From Harmonia axyridis (Eukaryota > Arthropoda > Insecta > Coleoptera > Coccinellidae): a stretch of 64,000 nucleotides of DNA. Shown here piece by piece: positions 42,755-53,999 of the stretch. The notes under the pieces were generated by a model. It had not been told where the DNA came from. It ran no database searches and saw nothing but the letters and a program-made list of their open reading frames with translations. The DNA lies in assembly GCF_914767665.1 (NCBI RefSeq), contig NC_059502.1, positions 46,598,753 through 46,662,752 on the forward strand, written 5' to 3'. The position numbers and the translations under genes are program-made. The stretch's first letter is position 1. The number at the start of each line of letters is the position of its first letter.

Positions 42755-43770
42755 GAAATTCCGTCATTTACAAATACTGAGTATACTGATATGTTGTTAG
42801 TTTATGGATTTTGTAAGTGCAATGGTCGTGAAGCTGCTAGGAAATACCAAGGCTATATCCGTATCGTCAAATGCCTAACCAAACATTCGAACATGTTAAT
42901 CGCTCACTTCTTGAAACTGGACACTTTCCGTCAGTAAGTAAACGAGAAACAGCAAGTTCGATGGTACATCATGAAGAGATAATAGAAGCTGTCCAAGAGA
43001 ATCCCTCAACCAGCACTCGGCGTCTTGGTTCAGTTTTAGGTTTGCCACATTTTCAGGTCTATCGGGTTCTGCACCGTGAAAAGTGACATCCATTTCATTT
43101 ACAATCCTTCTAAACCTTGGAGCCAGGCGATGAACTACCGAGGATGCGCTTTTGCAGATGGGTTTTCCGGAACCTGCGAGCTATCTTCAGAACCCTTTTT
43201 ACTGATGGAGCGACCTACATAAAAGATGGCATTTTGAATGTTCACAATGCCAGAGTAAATCCGATAGTTACTAGGAAACGCAATTCACAACATCGTTTAT
43301 CAGTCAATATTTGGTGTGGAATTTACAAAAATCGCCTACTTAGACCACATATTCTTCCACACAGTCTGAATGGTGTGACATATCTACAATTTTAATCGAG
43401 CATTTTCCAGAGCTCTTGAATGATAGAAGCAATATTCCAAGAGGAATGTACTTCCAACATGATGAAGCTCCGGCACATTTTACCCGTGAAATTGTAGCGC
43501 ATTTAAATGGACTTTATACAGATCATTGTTTTGATAGAGGGGAACCTCATGACTGACCTGCAAGATCCCCAGATCTTACATGCTTGGATCATTTTCTCTG
43601 GGGGCACTTGAAAAATTCAGTTCACTCTGAAGAAATCAGAGACAGGGATCTATTCAATCTGCATGTGAAGCAATTTTGACCAGAAATATTGAAGAAAGTT
43701 GTAGCTCATTTGATCGCAAGATCTAGAAAATGTTCGAAAGAGATTATTTTCGAAAACAAGTTATAATTTT
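42755..43770 (+). pseudogene. Tc1/mariner-type transposase of the long-TIR element, broken
   Basis: IPSFTNTEYTDMLLVYGFCK begins the N-terminal HTH. After a frameshift: MPNQTFEHVNRSLLETGHFP, then IIEAVQENPSTSTRRLGSVL, the second HTH. Further on are FTDGATYIKDGILNVHNARV (first Asp; the acidic partner is Gly), LSVNIWCGIYKNRLLRPHIL, YFQHDEAPAHFTREIVAHLN (second Asp) and SPDLTCLDHFLWGHLKNSVH (third Asp). Stops or shifts occur near 42870, 43086, 43395 and 43556. The spacing and LDHFLWG text match Tc1/mariner relatives outside classical mariner. Confidence 0.8.
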
Positions 43771-44320
43771 TTCTCCTATTTATTGTCAATTTTTTTCAGT
43801 TCCTCGCATATTTTTATTATTAAGTCCATTTTATAATAGTCCAATTGAATGTTCAATGTTAATTCGAGTTTTCGGTTGAATTTAGTTTTGCAAAACATAT
43901 TTGATGTTGCCCCTACCATGTATGTATGGAATAAGATGCAGCACAATACCTAAGTTATGTTACTGAGAATTCAATATGAATAGACGCATTATTCGGAGAT
44001 TATCTAGTATAAATTGAAAATTCCTAATATTCAATTGTTCATGAGATGATGATGTGAAGTGTGCCATTGATCCTAATAGGCTTGTTTGAGAAAGTATTCA
44101 TTGCAGATTCTGAGGAGAATTTCGATTTTGGAAAATTGGATGTACAGGGTGTTATACAAGATGTGTGATAAAGAATGTAATTTTCTCAGTCCGGACCTGC
44201 GCTATCGATAAGTTCTGCGCAAGATGGCGGCAAGTGAAGGTGAAGAGAGCGATAGCTTAGCGAAAAAAATCGAATATTAGTGAAATTAATTCGAATTTAT
44301 GCAGTCACTGTAATAGAAAA

Positions 44321-46363
44321 GTGGTTGGTGCTATGAAGTGTACCAAATGCAGCGCAGTTTTACATCCTTCCTGTTGGAACACTTCAAACTCTAAGAAAAC
44401 TTCTTCATGTTACCATGTAAGTGTTCAAATTCCCGATGAAATATCAAGTGGATCAATACAATTGAATAAACTTGAAGATGACCCAGTGAAACAATATCTA
44501 AGTATTCAGGTGAAATTACTGAGTGAATTGCTCGATGAAGTACGAAGCAAAAATTTGGTTGTATTGGAAAATAGCGAATTGTTTTCTGATAAGATGAAAA
44601 ATCTTGAGAGTGAAATTACCAGGTTAAAAAAAGGTAAACAAGGTTCTTCTTGTCACTCTTGTCAGCCAAGTCTATCGATCAAGGTAACTGAAAACAAATT
44701 ACCTACAGAAATGTTACCTACTCCGTGTGATGATGAAGTACTGTCGGGGAAACGTAAAATTTCACGACAGACGTCGACATCGAGTAGTTCTGAAAATGCG
44801 AACATGCGCCGTCAACAACTGTTGAATGTTCCAACTCCAGAGCAAGCCGATATAAACAAAGATAATGGTACTAATGACAATAATACACAAGAAAAGAATG
44901 CAAATGATAATTCATGGACCACTGTTGTAAAGAAAAGGAACAATGATAAATTTAATTTGGTGAAGACTACTAAGAGACCACAATCAATCTCGAAAAATAT
45001 TTCTGAGAAAAAGTCTAGAACAACAACCTTTTGTACGGGGGATGTTGATCCATCTTCCAAAATTAAAGGAGCAGTTAGAAAAAAGTGGATATACCTAGGC
45101 AGGATAAAAGGAGATGACGTTCATGCTGAAGACATAAAACAGTATACAGGGTGTTTCCTAAACATGCGGCAAAAATTCAGGGGGTTGTTCCTTGGACTAT
45201 TTTAAGCATGTTTTGTCTTTGGATGATTTTTGAGAAACCTCTTTGTTTCGAAGATACAGGGTATTGGGGTAGCGTCACAACGTTACCTTGAGATTCAAAG
45301 TAAAGGATTTGTTAAGGACTCAAGGGTTATGACTGAAAGGCAGATCATGTGTAAATGCACTTTATTTCTAAAACTAACAACTATTTATAATATAATTCTA
45401 GTGACGTCAAGACCAAGCGTAAATATGATGACAATATATTTATTGATACAATACGAATTCCACAGTTCACCGGAAATATGAAAGTAACTAGGTATTTCTC
45501 TGGTCAACGTACTTCGAACGGAAATGAAAATGCTGATTTTGTAGACAAATTGAAGACACACATCCTTCAATCTACGTTTGATTGAGAAATATGAAATACC
45601 TTCTGAAATTAATTTGTATGAATATTATTGGAGAATTATGATATGAATAGGATTTTCTGTACGTTTCGTACACAGGGCGAACAACATTTGTCATATTTTT
45701 AAAATTAATAATAGTTTAAATAAAAATGCGTACCGCACTGTGTTTACTAAGTAGGTACAATTTATTTTTAAATTTGTTTAACAACATTCCAATTACTAAA
45801 AACGGCCAGTTTTTTGACTAAAATTGATAAGTCCAGTAAAAAATGTGGAAGACTTGCGAAATCGGATCATTGCTGGGTGTAACTTAATAAGAAATGATCC
45901 TGGTGTTTTTGAAAGGGTTCGGCAGTCAATGAGGAGAAGATTGGATGCTTGTATGCTGGCTAGAGGTGGTCATTTTCAACAGTTTTTGTAGGTTGAGTTA
46001 AATTTTCATGTAATTTTTCATAATAAAATGTTATTATCTGAAATTTTGTTTCCCCTATATCTTCGAAACAAATAGGTTTTTCAAAAATCATCAAAGAACA
46101 AAATATTCTTAGAATAGTCCAAGGAACAACCCCCTGAATTTTTGCCGCATGTTTAGGAAACACCCTGTATATCAAAGTTACCAAATCATCATACGATAGA
46201 AGTGAAAAAACTTCCAACAAGAGGAACAAATTCCGCTTTCAGTATCGGGATTCCAGACGATGTCCTTCTCGAAAAATTACAGAACCCAACTTTCTGGCCG
46301 GCAGATGTTACGTTGAGAGAATTCAACTTTTCAAATTTTTTTCGTACACAACGAATTCAACAA
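44321..46363 (+). pseudogene. LINE A ORF1 interrupted by a transposon
   Basis: N-terminal PHD-like Cys/His cluster (KCTKCSAVLHPSCW), coiled-coil region, low-complexity middle, then RKKWIYLGRIKGDDVHAEDI. At codon QY the 45147-46167 element interrupts. With one TA removed, the frame resumes as ISKLPNHHTIEVKKLPTRGT and IPDDVLLEKLQNPTFWPADV to a TAA. The WPxxV ending is typical for this ORF1 class. Apart from the insertion the frame is intact. Confidence 0.8.
45147..46167 (+). mobile_element. 1.02-kb Tc1/mariner-derived element with long TIRs
   Basis: TIRs of roughly 120 bp, starting CAGGGTGTTTCCTAAACATG and ending with its mirror. TA target duplication at 45145-45146 and 46168-46169; only a 2-bp duplication keeps the LINE ORF1 in frame. 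Interior is an internally deleted relic: near 45845-45990 it encodes VEDLRNRIIAGCNLIRNDPG and RRRLDACMLARGGHFQQFL, a Tc1/mariner-type C-terminus. Another open stretch near 45408-45584 (IRIPQFTGNMKVTRYFSGQR) is unrecognised. Confidence 0.85.
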
Positions 46364-46376
46364 TAAAAATTTCTAC

Positions 46377-49185
46377 AAGAAATGCAAACATCTATGTATA
46401 TTACATCAAAATATACAATCAATTTGTAATTCTTTTCTGCGATTACAGCAAGCCCTCCTGGATCATGAAGTAGATATATTGTGTCTGACTGAGCACTGGA
46501 GGTCAGAAGAGGAGATAGGAATCTATACTCCAGAAGATTTTTTTCTTGCTTCTTCCTACTGCAGAGATAAGGGTCATCATGGTGGATGTGCAATCTTTAT
46601 CAAGCAAGGGATTGAGTGTCTGGAAAGACCGGATATCAAGTCACTTAGTGTACCAGGTGTAATCGAGTGTTGTGCCTGCCAAATTGAAATACAGTATAAG
46701 AAGTATCTAATAGTGTGTGTTTACCGCCCCAACTCGCGGCCTTTGGCTGATGTATTTCTCTTTTTCGAAAAATTCTCTCTTGTACTTGATCAATGTTTTT
46801 TACAGGGTGTAGATTTGGTAATTTCAGGTGATTTTAATATTGACATCCTATCTCACTCAAAGGATGCGAAAATGTTTCTATCAATTATTGAAACTTATAA
46901 CCTGGAATTGAAAATCAAGGAACCAACTAGAATAACCACAAACTCAGCTACTTGTTTGGACAATATTATTTCAAGTATAGAAGGTAAGGTAACCATAGTT
47001 GATGAACACCTGTCTGATCATTCAGGACAAAAATTCGTCTTTCAAGCTGATGTGAAGCGTAATGAATCTAGATTAATTAGAAATGTTAGAATATATAACG
47101 AAAGTTATCATCAACTATTCGAAAATCTGCTCGATAATGTTGATTGGTCTGTTATTTTTGATATTCCTGAGAATAGAGTTAATGATATGTGGGCGTTTTT
47201 TTCTAAGAATATTGACTTATGTTTCAATTCGGCTTTTCCAATTCAAAATTTAGATGTAGCTAAAAAACGTAAAATTAATTCATCCCCTGAAATCGAAAAT
47301 TTAAAAAAAAATATTAAATTCATTATTTGTTGTCTCTAGATGTAGACCTGAATTCTGTAAAATTTATAATGATGTTAAACGACGTTATGATTCTGCCATA
47401 ATTTCGGGTAAACAAGCTTTTTATAGAACGATCATAGATAAGGCGGAAAATAAATCGGCAGTTACTTGGAGAATAATTGGTCAATTATCAGGAAATAACA
47501 TGAATACCAGAAGAAAACTGCCTACAAAATTCGGGGACGAGTCTGGCCAATATGAAATGTGCAAATTGGCAGATGATTTCAATTGTTTTTTCGCAAATAT
47601 TGCAACAGGAAACCTTGCAAAATCTAGTATTACTAGGCAGGAAAATTTGAAAATTTCCACTAAATCTTTCTAGGTACTTGTTTGAGGTTTCGGAAGCGGA
47701 GATTGTCTCGGTTGTTGGTAGATTGAAAAACAAGAATTCATGCGGACACGACGACATTCCCATCAAAGTTATTAAAAAGCATATAACGAAAATAGTCCAT
47801 CCAATCTGTTTTATTATCAATAGTGCTTTTAAAACTGGAATTTTTCCGGACATGTTGAAACTTGCCATAGTAAAGCCATGTTTTAAAAAGGGAGATATTG
47901 ACGATTTTTCAAGGTATAGACCAATTAGTTTAATAACAGCTTTCGCTAAGATATTCGAAAAAATCTTAGCGAATCGTCTAATAAAGTTTTTCACCAAGTT
48001 TAAGATACTTTCGTGCAGACAACACGGTTTCATTCTCGGTCGTAGCACTGAAACAGCAGTATTTGAGTTATTACAGATGATCATTGATTCAATCGAAAAT
48101 GATAAGATACCCGCTGGGCTTTTTGTAGATCTTTCTAAAGCTTTCGATAGAGTAGACCATAAAACTTTATTATTGAAACTGAATAAATGTGGAATTAGGG
48201 GAACAACACTGGATTTATTGAAAAGCTTCTTATCTGATAGAAAGCAATGAGTGATATTGGATGGGGTAAATTCAAAGTTTCTATCCTCAGAATGCAAAAT
48301 CACTTCAGGAGTACCTCAAGGAACTATACTAGGGCCAATTTTGTTTCTAGTTCATATTAATGACTTGCCGGATATTTTTCAGCAATTGGGGGAACATGTC
48401 GAGAATGACGGATTAGCTGGGGGTGTAATAGAATCCTACATATACGCAGATGATACTAACGTCATAGTAAGTGGAAATGACGTAGTGAGTGTATCTAACA
48501 AAATCACGAAGACCATGAGTAGGATAGAGAACTGGTGCTCTGACAATAATCTTGTGCTCAATACATCGAAAACTAATATCGTGTTTTTCAACAACATACG
48601 ATCGAACATAGTTTGTCCGAATCATATATTTCACCACGATCAGACTATACAAGTAAGCCCACAAACAAGAGTACTGGGCATTATGATTGATAAAAACCTC
48701 AATTGGGGTCCACACTGTGATGCCCTTATAAAATAACTAAATATCGCGATTTACTCTCTTAAAGTCCTGAAATATCAAATTGACACTACGACATTAAAAA
48801 CCTTATATTATTCGAATTTCCAATCACTGATGTCCTACGGAATTATATTCTGTGGTGGTAGCTCACAAGCAGAAGGTATATTTATTGTTCAGAAGTTAGC
48901 ATTGAGAACTATGTTTGGAATGAAATTCAGGTCTACATGCAGGGACATATTTAGGAGCAATAACATAATGACACTCCCAGGACTTTATATATTCAGAGTT
49001 TTGTTATTCTTCATCAAAAATAATAATTACTGGGATGCATACAGGAATTGCAATAATACTAGAAGAATGTTCTCATATTTTTTTCCTGTGCATAAATACT
49101 CACTTACTGAACGCAGTGCAATGTATATGGGAATAAAATTATTTAGTTATCTTATTCTATGTATTTTCTATGTATTTTCTCCAGA
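46377..49185 (+). pseudogene. LINE A ORF2: APE endonuclease and RT, decayed
   Basis: Endonuclease: HEVDILCLTEHW (Glu), LIVCVYRPNSRP, LVISGDFNID (GDxN) and DEHLSDHSGQKF (SDH). RT: KNSCGHDDIPIKVIK, RYRPISLITAFAKIFEKIL, GLFVDLSKAFDRVDHKTLL (motif A), TSGVPQGTILGPILFLVHIN, ESYIYADDTNVIVS (YADD). Frameshifts near 47320 and 47670, TGA at 48248-48250 and TAA at 48734-48736. The RT C-terminus is cut by LINE B at about 49185. Confidence 0.88.
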
Positions 49186-52100
49186 AACAACAATTGATGA
49201 TATCACAAATTATCTACAGGGCGATTTTCCTGAGGTGAAGTGCGGGAAACTGTCATCTAAATATCCGTATCACTACAGTTCATTCAAAATAATTATTGAT
49301 TTAGTTAACCTAGAAAAAGCTAAGGATCCTAGCATTTGGCCAAGGGGAATATATGTGTCGAGGTTTTTTCAGAAACGCCAGAGACTCGACAACGTAAAGA
49401 CTTAGCCCAAACAAAAAGGAGTGAAGTGTTAAGTGTCGTGCATTTTAACGCTCAAGGTGTTCGAAACAAATCGAACCATATAGAATCGGTTATACTGAAT
49501 AATTGTGACATTTTGTGTGTGAGTGAGCACTGGCTTAATGAGATGGAGTCATCTGTTTACAAACTGGAAGACTGGAACACAGTGGCTTATTTTTCCAGAA
49601 AGAATTTCAAATATGGCGGCGTCATATTGTTGTGTAGGAATATTTTATATAAAAATTGTATTCCTATACAGAATTTAGTTTGTGTAGAAAAGGATATAGA
49701 AATAACTGCTTGTTGTTTTCCGGTGATTGATGTGAGGGTGGCTGTCATTTATCGTTCTCCATCAGGAAATATATCTGTTTTTCTTGACCAACTTGAGAAA
49801 AATTTAAATGTTCTTACCAACTTAGGAAAAAAATGTATTATAACCGGGGATTTCAATGTAAACTTCGATGATCCGAAAGAGTCGGAGGCTCTTTTGTGTT
49901 TATTTGCCAGTTTTGGTTTCGAACGAACGATATTTAAACCAACAAGGTTGAAAAGAAATACTGATAATATATTCAAAAACTTCAATTTTGGAAACTTTGA
50001 GGCAGATACAGTGGACATTGACTTTTCGGATCATAGAGGTCAACGAATAAAAGTAGAGTTTCCAAATTCAGACCAAAGTACCCTATCGAGGATCAGTAGA
50101 CCTCTTACACATATTGGATTCTGTAGAATGCATAATATATTATCTGATATGAGTTGGGATTTTGTAAATCATATAAACGACTCAAATGAATGTTTTCATA
50201 TGTTCCACCAATGCTTCGTTAATGTGTTCAATGCTTCATTTCCTGAGAAAACAATGAAACATTGTGTAAGGGGTGAGTTAGGCATCAATTGGTTTACGAA
50301 TGATCTTAAGAAAATGAGGGGCCACCTGCAATTTCTTCAAGAATTATACCGAGATTTTAGATTAAATGAAATAAAAAATTTAAGGAATGAATTCAAAAAA
50401 CAATATCATATTGCTTTGGTATCTGCGAAAAAGAGAGCTGCAGAAAATTACATCAAAAATTCCAATAATAAAATTAGAGCTAGCTGGAAGCTCATCAATA
50501 ATTACAGAAAAACAAAATTATCAACTACGTCCTCTATTTCACCTAATGACTTTAACATTTACTTTTCCAGTATAGATTCGAAAATTGTGAAAGATATTCC
50601 AAATTTTGCTGACGTTGATCCTGAATATAAAAAATTCGGTAGCACGTTCGAGTTTGAGGAGGTCACTTACACGGGAATCAGGGATATTGTCAGATCTCTT
50701 AAAAATTCAAAATCCAGAGATATTTACGGACTTTCTGTTCAGATATTGAAGCGTAATATTAACACGTTATGTATACCTCTCACAAAAATGTTGAACAAAT
50801 GTATCAAAGCTGGAATGTTTCCTTCAGACTTGAAGGTGGCAAAAGTATTGCCCCTTTTCAAGGATGGTGATAGGAATAATGTTTCAAGTTTTAGGCCAAT
50901 CTCAGTTTTACCGATTTTTTCTAAGGTATTTGAGAAAGTTTTGAACATACAAATAGTGAATTACTTTGAACGAAATAAATTATTTAGCGATCATCAATTT
51001 GGCTATAGGAAGGATAGAAGCACTGGTTCGGCTATTTTGAGACTTGTTACTCATATAATGCAGGGGTTTGAAGAGGGTGATTATACTGTAATATCATTTT
51101 TAGATTTGAGCAAGGCCTTCGACTGCGTCTCGCCGCGAATTCTTCTGGCCAAACTCAGAAACTATGGATTTTCAGATAACAGCATCAAACTACTCCAATC
51201 GTATCTTTCTGATAGGTGTCAAAAGGTCGTTAAAGATGATAAGGAATCGCATATAGAAAATATAAAACTGGGCGTACCTCAAGGTTCTATTCTTGGACCG
51301 ATCTTATTTTTGATATATATAAATGACTTTCCAACTAGTCTTCCAGACACAATTGAGTCTATTCTATTTGCGGATGATGCTTCACTTCTTTTAAGGGGTA
51401 GCGATTTTGATCAGGTTATGGAGGGTTCGCGCGATGCGCAGTCGACGGCGAAGGATTGGTTCGGTAAGAACGGTCTAATGCTTAATCAGAACAAAACAAA
51501 TGTTTTAGTGTGTACCTTGAAACCACTGGACGCTGAATTGAAACATAGTTTTAAGTTTTTGGGCTTATATTTGGATCATAAACTTACTTGGGATGTTCAC
51601 TGTGAAGAACTTTCTAAGAGGTTGAGCAAGAATATTTTTGTAATTCGTACACTGTCCTTTAAGGTTTCAGTAGAGACATTGCTGACGTCCTACCATGCTC
51701 TATGCCACTCTCTAATAAAGTATGGAATTTTAGTGTGGGGTCACACTCCACACGCCGCTAAGATTTTCTCACTTCAGAGAAAAGTAGTCAGAATCTTAGA
51801 CAATCTGGATTACAGAGCAGATTGCAGAAACTCTTTCCAAAAGTTTGGAATTCTTACTCTACCGAGTATTTTCATTTTTGAATGCTTGAAGTTCATGCAT
51901 GACAAGCACTCACGTGCCCTAAATGCAGATATTCACCATCACTAGACAAGAGCAAGGCTGGATGTCAGAAATGACTTCTGTAGGTTATCTAAGACTCAAA
52001 ATGGTCCAAATTTTTGGGCTTATAAATTATATAATAGGATTCCTCATTCAATTAGGAACATGAAGAATCAATTCAACAGTGTTGTTAAAAAATATCTTTT

Positions 52101-52242
52101 TGAAAATGCCTTCTATTCTATAGAAGAATTTCTTGTAAAGAAAATTATGTAAATTCCGAATTTTTGTGACGAATGTAAGTCGAAAGATAATAGCATGAAT
52201 GAAAATTATTATTATTATTATTATTATTATCATTATTATGAA
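49186..52242 (+). mobile_element. LINE B (APE type), 5'-truncated, nested in LINE A
   Basis: Starts inside its own ORF1: KYPYHYSSFKIIIDLVNLEK and DPSIWPRGIYVSRFF to TAG at about 49403 is the typical ORF1 C-terminus. ORF2 follows in another frame, overlapping slightly. It ends with an ATT-repeat tail (52209-52242). Confidence 0.8.
49336..52152 (+). CDS. LINE B ORF2: APE endonuclease + RT, single nonsense codon
   Basis: Endonuclease: VVHFNAQGVRNK (Asn), DILCVSEHWLNE (Glu), VAVIYRSPSG, CIITGDFNVNFDD, VDIDFSDHRGQR. RT: SFRPISVLPIFSKVFEKVL, ISFLDLSKAFDCVSPRILLA (motif A), LGVPQGSILGPILFLIYIND, ESILFADDASLLLRG (FADD). The domain set is complete and open for 869 codons to a TAG at 51943-51945, after which the same frame continues (TRARLDVRNDFCRLSK, then FYSIEEFLVKKIM) to TAA at 52150. 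One substitution thus breaks an otherwise full ORF2. True start could be anywhere between the ATG at 49336 and about 49430. Confidence 0.9.
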
Positions 52243-52617
52243 TTCAAGGTATTCTGTGATACATACATGATACATACATAATGATTTTAGGCAATAATGT
52301 GCCAATATGACTTGTTTCCATTCTATTGTCTGTATGCTAATAATTCTGGAAATAAACAATACTATTACTATTATTATTATTACTAAGTCATTAGGTGCAA
52401 ATATTAGGCATTGTCCTATACTCATGCACAAAAATTTTCATGGAGATCCATCTAGGCGTTCAAAAGTTATGCTGATTGAAATTTTTTTATAAAATACATA
52501 AAACAGCCTGTATCTCATAAACGAATATAGTTAGGATATATTTCGAACACTGATTTAAACTCACCAAAATGTCCTGCATCTGCCCTGAAAGCCTGTAATA
52601 TCATTCGTGAAACACCC

Positions 52618-52899
52618 TGAATAATAATTAATATAGGAGGTGGTAATTATCGAAGTTAAGCTATATTCTGCGGAAACTTGATATCTACTGATTTTGTCAA
52701 ATAAAACAATTTTAGACTGGAATCTACAAGAAACGTCAAATGCACAGCTGCTTGATCTAAAAATTATGGGTTTCTATAACTATGATTTAAAATCTGTGTC
52801 GTTATGAAAAATCTGTATCATAATGCATATCATTATGAACCGGATTATGGACATATAATTGTATTGTTATAGTATGATCAAAGAAAAAGTATTATGAAT
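52618..52899. other. Unassigned flank between two transposons
   Basis: AT-rich; no gene or terminal repeat assigned. Confidence 0.35.
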
Positions 52900-53536
52900 C
52901 AGTGACGGCTCGTCAGGGTCGGCAGGGTCGGCCGGGCCGACCCAAAAATTATCGGGAAATAGAAAATAATTCTAGATATTCAATTCATTCAAACTAAATC
53001 GGAGTTATCGATTTCGATATCCAAATTCCCTCGATAATGAATATTTCCACTCAGAACAGGAAAATATAACTTATACCGGCCAATATTTTCTTTCGGACCC
53101 ACCTAATATTCGATTTCCAAAGCATCCAGCGTTGTTATTCCCTTTCATGAATTGTAACAAACCACAATCGTGAATGGTTACTTTTCGTAACATCACCCCA
53201 AACAAGTTATTCCAGAATTGTACGTAACACCGTAACATTAGGTCTGAAATGTAACACAAATGTTACAATTATACAATTGCAACTCCTGGAATGTCACTGA
53301 ATGAAAGCATCTCATCACGTTAGGTCGGCCAAGAGCCGATGGTGGAACCAGCGCTACCGAGAGCGCTACGTAAAGGATAAGATACTACGACATACGCCCA
53401 GAATACGACCACTCAGTAGAACGGCACAACAACTCGATGTTAGGTCGCTTCCCAATACACAGGGACGGCTGGCCGGTTATCGTATTGCAGAGCGTCAAGC
53501 AGCAACTTTTCAGTTTATTTCAAATATTTGATAATT

Positions 53537-53761
53537 AAATGAATGGTTAATTATGGGACATTATGTCTTAATCAGAAAAGAACTTATTTATGCCGTTCGA
53601 TAGTAGCTATTGATTTTCAGATCATGAAAATATAATTAATATATTCAAATGAATGGTTAATTATGGGATATTACGTCTTAATCAGAAAAGAACTTATTTA
53701 TGCCTTTGGATAGTAGTTAGGTATTGATTTTCTGATCATGAAAATATAATTAATATATTCC
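53537..53761. repeat. Two tandem copies of a ~110-bp unit in the hAT leader
   Basis: Unit starts aaatgaatggttaattatgg at 53537 and again at 53647. Copies differ by a few substitutions and a small insertion (ttagg in the second). Function unknown. Confidence 0.9.
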
Positions 53762-53999
53762 TAACTTTGAAAACATCCTGATTTCAAAAGTTCTGTAATT
53801 CGCGCCTCGCGGTAAGATCGGCCAGCCGTATCTCAGTAGGGGGGATAATTGCATGCACATGGCTTCGCAGTTGTTTGTATTTGAAATTGAATAGAAGCAA
53901 GTGCGCGGCGCGTGTGCTCTCAGATTTGTTTTCTTTTGGCTATTTCCGTAAGTTCATAACAAAATTTTAGTTTATGTTAGTTATCGTTATCGAGTTATA

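Larger units (their letters stand above)
44206..52385 (+). mobile_element. LINE A (APE type, Jockey/CR1-like), with nested insertions
   Basis: 5' leader from about 44206, ORF1 (44321 to 46363 with a 1-kb insertion), ORF2 (about 46377-49185), then LINE B, then a 3' tail ending aataaacaatactattac with ATT repeats (52352-52384). The two ATT tails, at 52209 and 52352, show that LINE B lies inside LINE A. Confidence 0.75.
40186..52617 (+). mobile_element. Tc1/mariner-type element with ~500-bp TIRs, split by LINE insertions
   Basis: Left TIR 40186-40690 starts cagggtgtttcacgaatg. Its mirror is in two parts: 43940-44205 (inner) and about 52386-52617 (outer, ending attcgtgaaacaccctg). The break lies between ctgcgctatcgataa and cattaggtgcaaat, where LINE A is inserted. 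Arms have diverged moderately. The interior carries a broken transposase (42755-43770) and a hAT-like element (40725-42264). Target duplication not resolved. Confidence 0.75.

Noticed and set aside
49186..49405. Fusion of LINE A RT with an extra C-terminal domain
   Set aside because: The fused stretch is the ORF1 C-terminus of nested LINE B that happens to be in frame; the junction at about 49185 is an insertion boundary.
53301..53531. 76-codon basic frame in the hAT leader
   Set aside because: Arg-rich but unrelated to any family I know, and located between the hAT terminus and its transposase; best seen as leader sequence.
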